Positions 17,191 to 24,698 of a stretch of 24,698 nucleotides of DNA are shown in pieces. Source of the DNA: Chara braunii (Eukaryota; Streptophyta; Charophyceae; Charales; Characeae); assembly GCA_003427395.1 (NCBI GenBank), contig BFEA01000060.1:3933550-3958247 (forward strand), given 5' to 3'. The translations under genes and the position numbers were made by a program. The notes beneath the pieces are model-generated. The model was not told the origin of the DNA. It did no database searches and saw only the letters and a program-made list of their open reading frames with translations. How positions within the stretch are numbered: the first letter of the stretch is position 1; each line of letters opens with the position of its first letter.

Positions 17191-18180
17191 GGTGGTAGCC
17201 CATTCTTCCTCCGACCCCCCTTCTGTCTCCACCTATTCCCCCTCATCCCGATTGCGTCCTGATCTAGCTGCTCCCGCCACATCAGCACATCTGTTCCCCC
17301 CGACCCCGACACCCCTTCTGTCCCGACCCGTCTCTCCCCGATCTGCACACCCTCCTCCCCGTACCTCCTCAGTCCTGGCTGGTCGACTCCCTGAACCCGA
17401 TCCTCCTGCCTCCCCCCCGATCTGCGTGCGTTTGCATCCCGACGTAGCCTCCTCTTCCCCTTCCTCCCTGATCCCGACTGATTGCATCCCGACGATCCCG
17501 ACCCTCCGCCACCTCCCTTCACCCTGCTCAGGTCCTGCCCCCCCCCCACCCCGCACTCCCCACCCGCGATCGTCGATCCTGTCAATCCCGACATCGTCCT
17601 TCCCGGAGCCCGACCCTCCCCTTCCCCCCCTTCGGTCCCAGCCCCCTCGTCCCGACTCCGACTGATCGATACTCCCTTCTCCACTTACTCCCCCACCTCC
17701 GGCCTCGTTCCCCCCCGACCTCCTCGATCCCAAATCCTGCTGCTTGACCCTTATCCCCGATCAACCCACGTCTTCCCCCCCAGCCCCCGATCGATCCCGA
17801 TCCCGTCCCGCCCATCCTCAATTGACCCCCAATTGACCCCATTCCCGTCATCCACCCCGACCTTGATCCCGACCCCGATCCCCCCACGCTTGTTGTCCCC
17901 CTGATTCAGCCCCCATTGCCTCTTCTCCCACTCAGGCTGGAAATAAGGAATCCGGCTATTTTGTGCGAATGTGAAATAAACTCCCACCCTGCCTGCTTCC
18001 CCCTTCCTGACTCAGCTCCCATTGCTCCTTCTCCCGATCGATCTTGTCCCTCCCACTCAGGCTGGAACTAGTGACTTCGGCTACTTTGAGCAATCGTGCA
18101 ACAGCTCCAACCTCGTTGGGTATCCCCGTTCAGGCTGACGAGAGTGAAGAACTCGTCCTGCCACATCACGACACATCAGA
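17190..18180 (+). promoter_or_regulatory. C-rich putative LINE 5' UTR/promoter with internal repeat
   Basis: The plus strand is strongly C-rich with many CCCGA(C/T) words. Near the end a segment of about 90-105 bases is repeated: CCTGATTCAGC...CCACTCAGGCTGGAA...TCCGGCTATTTTG at 17899-17986, and a variant at 18006-18110. Frames here give Pro/Ser-rich peptides that I attribute to base skew. Tandem units in 5' UTRs are typical of L1 promoters, so this role is inferred. Confidence 0.5.
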
Positions 18181-21057
18181 ATGGTAAGCAACAGTATGAA
18201 GCCCCGCCACCAGCGGGCACACAAAAGGCTGGATTCAATGCTACTGTACCGGGGGATTGTCAGACAATACGCGCAGAACTGTTTGGCTAGGGAAGGGGAT
18301 CAGAGAAAAGGAGGCGAACATGGGGGGGATCAGGGGAAAGCTGCGGTCACTAAGGGGGGGGATCAGCAGATAACAGCCACCCCGTCCTCCCAGTCCTCCC
18401 AAGGCACAAAGGAAAAAAGGGGCAACCCGGGGAATGACACAGAAAAGGCACCCGCTTTGGAGGCTAAACAAGGCCATTCCTGGGCAGAGAAGGTGAAGGA
18501 ACGACCTGCCCAAGCAAGCATTGCGGTCAGACGTAGGAAGAAGGGGACGAGCGACGGGGGGGGGGAGGAGTGGAAGATCCCGACGGGGAACTTGACAACG
18601 GCAGGGGCGTTCTTCCTCTCTCGCCTCCTAGCCGCCCCGGAAAACAGGATTTTACAGCAAGGGGGCAGGCCAACCATTGTCAGAGCATTGCCTGACGAGG
18701 CAGTAAGAACTAGAGACTTCACTTACACTCACCACGCAAGTAACTGGGCTTTCCACGACNNNGCNNCCTTCAAATCTACAAATGATAAGGTCGGGTGGAT
18801 CAGGGAACGGTTAGCTGCATTCAAAGGATCTCCTGCAAATGCACGTGAATGGTTCCTGATCCAACCAGCCTCGTCATCTGTTATCACAGTCCTCTACCTA
18901 TCGGAGGCAGACAAAAAAACGATGGATGGATGGAGATCACTGCGGTGTGACAGGTCAGAGGTCCGCATCTATCCATGGGCTCCCCCGAAACCGCAACGCC
19001 CTGAAGTGCGCAGGGAGCAACTGATGAGAGAGCACTTCTGGATAGAATTCCGGCACATACCGATTGAGATCCAGGCCGCCTTCGTCCAGGACATTGCCAA
19101 GAAGTATGACATAATTGACTTCATTGACCCACTCCCCCCTCACGTGGCACGCAGGGACGACTACTTAATGTTGGTCGTCAACCTTGCTGACGAACATGTC
19201 TTTTCGATTGACGACGTGATTCCCTTCTGTGTGGGGGGTAGGCTGTACAGAGTCCACATCGCCCACAAACATAGACCCTGGTGCTTTAAGTGCCAGGCTT
19301 ACGGACACCTTTTCACAGACACTGCCTGTGGCCGACATCCCTCGCGCACAGCAAGACCCACAGGTTGTTTGAGGAAGGACCCCTTCGAGGACGCCAGGTG
19401 GAGGACGGTTGATCCTGGATATGAGGGGTGGGTGTACATAGACAAACCAGGGGGGAAGGAGAGGGACGTGGTGGGCTGGACATGGGAAGGGTGAGGGGAT
19501 CCCCAGCCCGGTTCCCAGCCACCATCCAACTGGGCCCCCCCTAAATCACTGGAATCGCACTTGCAACCCCCCCTTAAGGCAAAAAAAACGGGTACTTGGA
19601 TAGTAGTCAGCAGCAAAAAGAAGGAACCCCCACAGAAGGAAGAGGTGGAGACAAAAAAAGGTATCGGAGATCAGGGGAACCGCTTTGACTGTCTAGGTGA
19701 TGGGGCGAACCCACTCCAGGAGACACAGGAAACCCAGGAGGAGGTCTCCATTGAAGAGGACCTGCCCAAAAAGGGGGATCAGCTATCGTCTGCACAGTCG
19801 AGCCTGCCGATTGAGGTCAAGGGGACAAATAGTCCGTCTAACCCGCAGCCCATCTCGGTAACAGCGACGACAAAGGGGGGGAATGCAAGGGACAGGCTCC
19901 CCGATACGAGGCGGAAGCAACAAGCAAGGACCAAGACCCGGCCACCGCCCTTGCTGGAACATAGCCCGCCACAAGCACAGAAGCCACACCCGCATCCCCC
20001 CCATCCTCAGCACGAGGGGCAGGGCCATCAACAGCCCGATCAACTGGCCCCGGATTTCTGTTCAGACGCTTTTGGGGCGCAGCAGCACATGGACGTTGAT
20101 ACAACCCCCCCGCCGCTCGACATAGAGATGGAAGAGTCCCCTACAGACCCGTCGGACCCGGATGCCCCCCCACAGGAAATGAGCCTGGACCAGAAAATCC
20201 AGGTGGTGGCAGACTGGATTCTCAAGCATCTCCAAACAGACTGCCCCCATGAAGGAGAAGAATACTAGGACAGATCTTACGTTGAGTTGGTCGCCCTCCT
20301 CAATAACAGCCCATCCCTAAGAACTGCGCTCACCACTAGCCCCCCCCCCCATCTAACATGGGCGGAAGCATTTCAACACATATTGGCCGTCGCCCGAGGA
20401 CGATTTCACCCGCCCTAAGCGTCGGAGCCAGCTGCTCCACCTGGACATGACTCCTCGAGCATAGTGCCGAATAACGGAAAAGGAACAGCAGAGGAAGGGA
20501 TGACCTCTCGAAGACTCAAAATTAGGCAGCTCATCGAAAGGGGCCTCTTCGAACCACCCCTCTCCAAACTGAATGGGGTGATGGTAATCCCCCTCAGGAA
20601 AGTGGAAGGGAAATGGGAGTTGGGTCTCTCCCCGGTGGGGGATTATGGGGGGGTAACGATGCACGGCTGGGAATTCTCCCTCCACGAAAAGGACCCGGTG
20701 GAAAAAGGCAAAGTTTTCTCCGACCAAATATCTACCTTCATCCCCAAACACTACTCCCCGGGTGTGAGGGCATGACTCAGGTTTGAAACGTCCAACGAAC
20801 AGATAGCGCGAAATGATTTGTATCTACTCTTTGATCCCAATAAAACCTCTGATCTAGGATGGTTTAGCCACAACACTCTCCTGGACCTGCAATGCGCCAA
20901 GATTAAAGCCAGCGACTTCTGGTCCGAAGACGATGTGTGTCGATGCTTGTGTCGCATAGCACGAGAAAAAGTATTACACATGGACCGATGGGATCTCAAA
21001 CATTGGCACCCGCTATGACACACCCCGATGGACGGAGATCTCAAGAGCCAACACTAA
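18181..21057 (+). pseudogene. LINE ORF1 (nucleic-acid-binding Gag-like protein) with a long C-terminal extension
   Basis: Frame 1 from ATG 18181 reads as protein to TAA 21055-21057. Five stops interrupt it (TGA 19492, TAG 20266, TAA 20416, TGA 20773, TGA 21016), and there is no frameshift. Residues 1-140 are charged and disordered. Residues 140-365 resemble the DUF4283-type core of plant LINE ORF1 (WIEFRHIPIEI, CVGGRLYRVHI). A zinc knuckle CFKC-x4-H-x6-C (19282-19329) follows; six residues before the last Cys is longer than the usual four. After the first stop come a Lys/Glu/Pro-rich linker with NRFDCLGDG, a motif common after the knuckle, and then an unrecognised segment (20464-21018). N calls at 18760-18762 and 18765-18766. 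The start is not certain because other frames upstream of 18290 are also open. Confidence 0.8.
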
Positions 21058-21092
21058 GGTATCCATTCAACTAGAAATCAGAATAGGAAGAA

Positions 21093-24000
21093 ATGGATGA
21101 CCTAGATACGCTATACTGCCGGAACCCGGCATGGCGCAAATGCNTCGAATCGGCAGACCTGGACCTGCGTTCAATTAACGTTAATGGACTGGCATCATGT
21201 AAACCTGAAAAGCGCCAAGCGATTTGGGATCAACTTAAAGGTGTTGGAGGCAGACNATGGNCAGACNTTGTTTGCATACAAGAAACTCATTTGTTAGACA
21301 ACCCGGAACATAACAGAGCGCTAAAGCAAATCTGGCCACACACGACTATAAGTGCACACGCCACCAGACCCGGCTCAGCGGGGGTAGCAAGCTGGGTCCC
21401 TCCTGATTCTAGGTTTGAGCCAGTCCACTGGGTAGTGGACGAAGAAGAAGGACGTTGGGCCTCAGTCCTGGGCATGTTGGAACTCGAATTGCTTTGCATC
21501 ATCTGCATATACTCTCCCAACACAGTAGGGGAAAGGAGGGAATTCCTGGGAAAGATCGGTATGCTAGTCCCAGAGGGTATCCCCCTGGTCCTAGGAGGAG
21601 ATTTCAACGCCACCCCCGACAAGGGATTGGACAGATGGAAACCCCATGAATCACCCTCCTTCGCGGCGGCAGAGGACGAACAAATGATAGCTAACCTCTG
21701 CGAATCGCTTTCGGTTTTTGACAGCTTTCGACGGCTGCACCCCCAAACACGACTCTTTACATGTATACGAGATCATGACCCGGCGCGCTTATCTAAATCC
21801 ATAATCGATCTTATCCTGCTATCCAATGATCTAGAAGGGGCACTGCGATGGGCACTGATTCTCCCGCGTAGCCCGTACGCCGGTCGGGACCATAAAACAT
21901 GCGGCATTGTATTGACTATGAGGAAAAGGCCTGACCAAGGACCGGGCTTCTACAAACTTAATACCTCCTTGCTCAAGGACACGTCCTTCTCACAGATGAT
22001 CAGACATGAATGGAACTTCTGGCGGCAGCAGCAGCATCTTTTCGATTCGCGACTAATCTGGTTTAACAATGGTCTAATCTTCCTCGCAAAGAAATGTAAG
22101 GATTTTTCCAAAACCAAAGCAGCACTACGACAATACCAAGAAAGGACCACTCATAACGAACTAATGAACCTGGAACAGCAGATAGAGTCGTTACAGCCAA
22201 CTGCCTCCACCCAAGACCAGCACCACCTCATTTCGGCTATCCAAGACAAGAAGGACCAACTTTTACAATTTGCACTGCACAGATGGCAAGGTATTAGAAT
22301 CCGAGGGAAAATGCACCACCTAACACACGAAGCATCTATGGACACACAATTTTTCTCGATGGCCACCGCTAGAGCTCGACGGACAATTATCGAAGTTTTC
22401 TTTGACCCAGAAAATTCTAACAACATCGCCATTGACACTGCACGTTGCACATTAATCACTAGGAAATTCTTCAAACAGTTGTACACCTCTCAAATCCTAA
22501 CCCCGCAAGGGGAAGCGAGAGTCAGGGAATTACAATAATTTCTCTCCCCAATGGATCGCTCGATTTCCCCCCAACAGCGAGACGAATTGGAAATACCACT
22601 CGCCAAGGAAGAGGTATGGACCGCGCTCCTCTAGATGAAGGAAGAAAAAAACCCCGGTATTGATGGTTTTCCCAAAGAATTTTGGGAAGCCACATGGACA
22701 GACATGAGCACTGATTTGTGGGAATACTATCAGGATGTGTGGGAGGCAGGGGAAATGGGGGAGATTGTGGGACGAGGCGTCCTGTCTCTTTTTTGCAAAA
22801 AGGGAGATAAAATGAACATTAAAAATTGTAGGCCTATCACTCTGCTCACTGTGGTCTACAAAATGCTTTCCAAAGCACTGGCCAACCGAATGGCAAAAGT
22901 TTTGGAAGATGTAATCCACCTGACCCAAACGGGATTTATGTCCAGCAGGAATATTCAAGAGAATATTTTGCTGGTTAACGAGGTGGTCCAACTGGCACAG
23001 CGGAATCGGGCGAACGCAACCATTATCTTCATTGATTTCGAAAAAGCCTATGACCACGTGGATTGGGATCTCCGGGATAAATGTCTAGAGAAAATGAACT
23101 TTGGTCCGACTTTCCGACGTTGGGTTAAGATCCTACACCAAAATGCCACCACCTGTGTCCAGGTCAATGGGTCAGTGGCACCACCCTTCGATCTCCAACG
23201 ATCGGTAAGGCAAGGGGACCCAATTGCCCCATACCTCTTCGTGGTAATAATGGAAGCACTATCAGCCAATTTGAGGAAGAATAGAAATATTACGCGTATT
23301 AAGATCGCCAATATCCCGCAGGACGCAATCCCGATTTGTTCCCTGTTTGCGGACGACCTTACGATCATGCCGGAAGCGACAGAACCCAACATGCAGGGAA
23401 TTCAGTGCCTCATAAACAAATTATGTCAGCTGTCCGATATGACAATCAATTGGGGTCAAAAAACGGTAGGTTGGTGGATGCATCACCAGGGGGGAAGGCC
23501 CCCAGAAAATCCACGAATCACGTGGCTTCCCCACGATGACCCCCTGAGAGTTCTGGGAGCACAAATGACTGCTAAAGGCAAGCCGGTAACGCACGACGAA
23601 TGGCTGGTTGGACCGACGAAAGCCAAGTTTGAAAAATGGAACCACAAACACACATCAATTTTCGGGAGAGCGCTGGTCATTAATAATGTAATCCTGGCCA
23701 CGCTTTGGTACAAAGCCATCCTATGGCCAATGAGTGACGGGGGTCTCAAAGCATTAAAGCAACAGCTCGCGGCCTTCCTCTGGAGAGGTGACAGCAATAT
23801 GACCCACGTGATAAGCCGAGTGGCATGGGATTCAGTGATCCAGCCCAAGAACAGAGGAGGACTGGGAATCGTAGATCCAGCCACGCAGTTTCACGCCTCA
23901 CAATTCGCTGGATCCAGCACATTATTTTCTCCTCTTCATCTCCGTGGGTTCCCTTAGCCCTGGCCCAACTGGCGGACCTAGCCCCGGAAACCCCACCTGA

Positions 24001-24698
24001 AATAGACCCCCGGGTGTGGTTAGAGGACAGGTACTGGAAGATACCCAGGAAATACAGAAACGGAGATCCTGCGGACAAGCACTGGGTACGTCTTCTACGT
24101 ACCTGGCGAAGACTCCCCCCCCCCCGACCGTTCTGCACCTGACAAGTGGGAAGAGATGTTCAGGCAACCCCTCTTTAGTAACCGCCTAATAACGGACTCC
24201 GTAGGGCGAATACGGTGCAGCTCGGACTCTCCTTGGAAGGGATGGGTTAAGCACGGGATACGGAGAGTGGGGGACTTATGGAATCAGGAGACTAGGACTT
24301 GGAAAAACACGGAGCAGATGCGTACCTGCTTGCGATATTGCCATCTTACGGAGAGTGCGCTAAATGATCTTATCGACGGCTTCCCCCTCCATTGGTACAC
24401 CACCCTCCGGAAGGGCCCCTGCGTGGAAGAGGGGGACTGGGTGGGGTTTCCCGACCGCAATAAGGAAGTTGGGAGGGTGCACATGATTGAGCCATCTCGC
24501 ATACTAATAGAAATTTTTTCCATCCAAAAGAATGATGGGCTGCAATGGAACAAACAACCTTTTTTATGGAGGGAGAGGAAAGGGGTCTATCGCATCAGGG
24601 TCATTGAGGAGGACGGTCAACCCAAGGTATACGGCCCGATGACCTCGATTGAGGACCTCCCCCTGGACCCCGACGAATGGAAATGGACCCAGGGTACT
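21093..24698 (+). pseudogene. LINE ORF2: APE endonuclease and reverse transcriptase, disrupted
   Basis: ATG 21093 follows the ORF1 frame end by 35 nt. The APE-type endonuclease (about 21160-21930) keeps SINVNGL, CIQETH, IYSPN, GGDFNA, SIIDLILLS and GRDHK, covering the usual catalytic residues. The RT (about 22640-23470) keeps NPGIDGFP, KNCRPITLL, FIDFEKAYDHVDW (Asp at 23034), RQGDPIAPYLF and FADD (Asp codons 23352-23357). Damage: TAA 22536 and TAG 22632 in frame between EN and RT, a frameshift near 23907 (GGLGIVDP side to WIQHIIF side), and a second at a C11 run (24115-24125), after which the first frame is open again to the window end. The C-terminal zf-RVT is not reached. The protein would nick DNA and prime reverse transcription on it. 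N calls at 21144, 21256, 21261 and 21267. Confidence 0.93.

Larger units (their letters stand above)
17190..24698 (+). mobile_element. L1-type LINE, nearly full length, cut by window end
   Basis: A C-rich leader is followed by ORF1 (gag-like with zinc knuckle), a 35-nt spacer and ORF2 (APE endonuclease, reverse transcriptase). The zf-RVT domain, 3' UTR and A tail are beyond 24698. The 5' end is not defined; 17190 is where the C-rich composition starts. In-frame stops in both ORFs and two frameshifts in ORF2 mark an inactive copy, although most sequence still reads as protein, so inactivation was recent. Confidence 0.88.

Noticed and set aside
17192-17904. Pro/Ser-rich proteins (plus) and Gly-rich proteins (minus) in the C-rich region
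   Set aside because: Long open frames on both strands follow from base skew with few stop codons; the position fits a LINE 5' UTR.
1342-22634. A variant genetic code reading TAA/TAG (as Gln) or TGA as sense, which would join the interrupted frames
   Set aside because: All three stop codons occur inside frames, true frameshifts and a lost zinc ligand are also present, and the gypsy frame ends in TAG exactly at the polypurine tract. Ordinary decay of transposons explains it better.

Overview
This window is repeat-dense eukaryotic nuclear DNA. It is probably from a streptophyte: a land plant, or a charophyte alga such as Chara. The reasons are a chromodomain-bearing Ty3/gypsy element, plant-type L1-like LINEs with zinc-knuckle ORF1 and zf-RVT ORF2, long A/T tails, abundant minisatellites and isolated N base calls. 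The species is an inference. I found no operon, rRNA, functional tRNA or CRISPR array, and no convincing intact host gene.

Layout. 1-3416: the 3' half of a Ty3/gypsy chromovirus (RNase H, integrase and chromodomain in one frame with one nonsense codon), then a polypurine tract and a 3' LTR predicted at 2245-3416. 3523-6345: three retroelement relics, namely a decayed LINE ORF2 end (minus), a gypsy RT scrap (plus) and a 5'-truncated LINE with zf-RVT, 3' UTR and A tail (minus). 6346-9180: AT-rich DNA, hairpins, a CTC/TTC microsatellite and a minisatellite field (about 60-bp, 186-bp and 31-bp units, with G15 and G28 runs). 9253-10670: a foldback region and LINE/SINE-type 3' ends. 11077-12058: a diverged direct duplication of about 0.5 kb. 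12250-13591: a 264-bp tandem duplication covering the 5' end of an asparagine-repeat reading frame. 13628-17190: mostly non-coding, with retroelement tail hairpins, a cluster of E2F-like sites, tandem hairpins and a probable tRNA-derived SINE. 17190-24698: a nearly complete L1-type LINE (C-rich leader, ORF1, ORF2) cut off by the window end before zf-RVT.

How the parts work together. The LINE ORF1 (RNA binding) and ORF2 (APE endonuclease plus reverse transcriptase) would form a target-primed retrotransposition machine. A short stem-loop with paired base changes, GCTGGA-7 nt-TCCAGC, recurs at LINE 3' ends and at orphan positions. It is a good candidate for the RNA signal that the ORF2 protein recognises and that SINEs could borrow. 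The ORF1 frame also continues about 260 codons beyond its usual end into an unrecognised conserved-looking segment that stops 35 nt before ORF2. These two points are the most novel observations here. All retroelement coding copies carry nonsense codons or frameshifts and look inactive.
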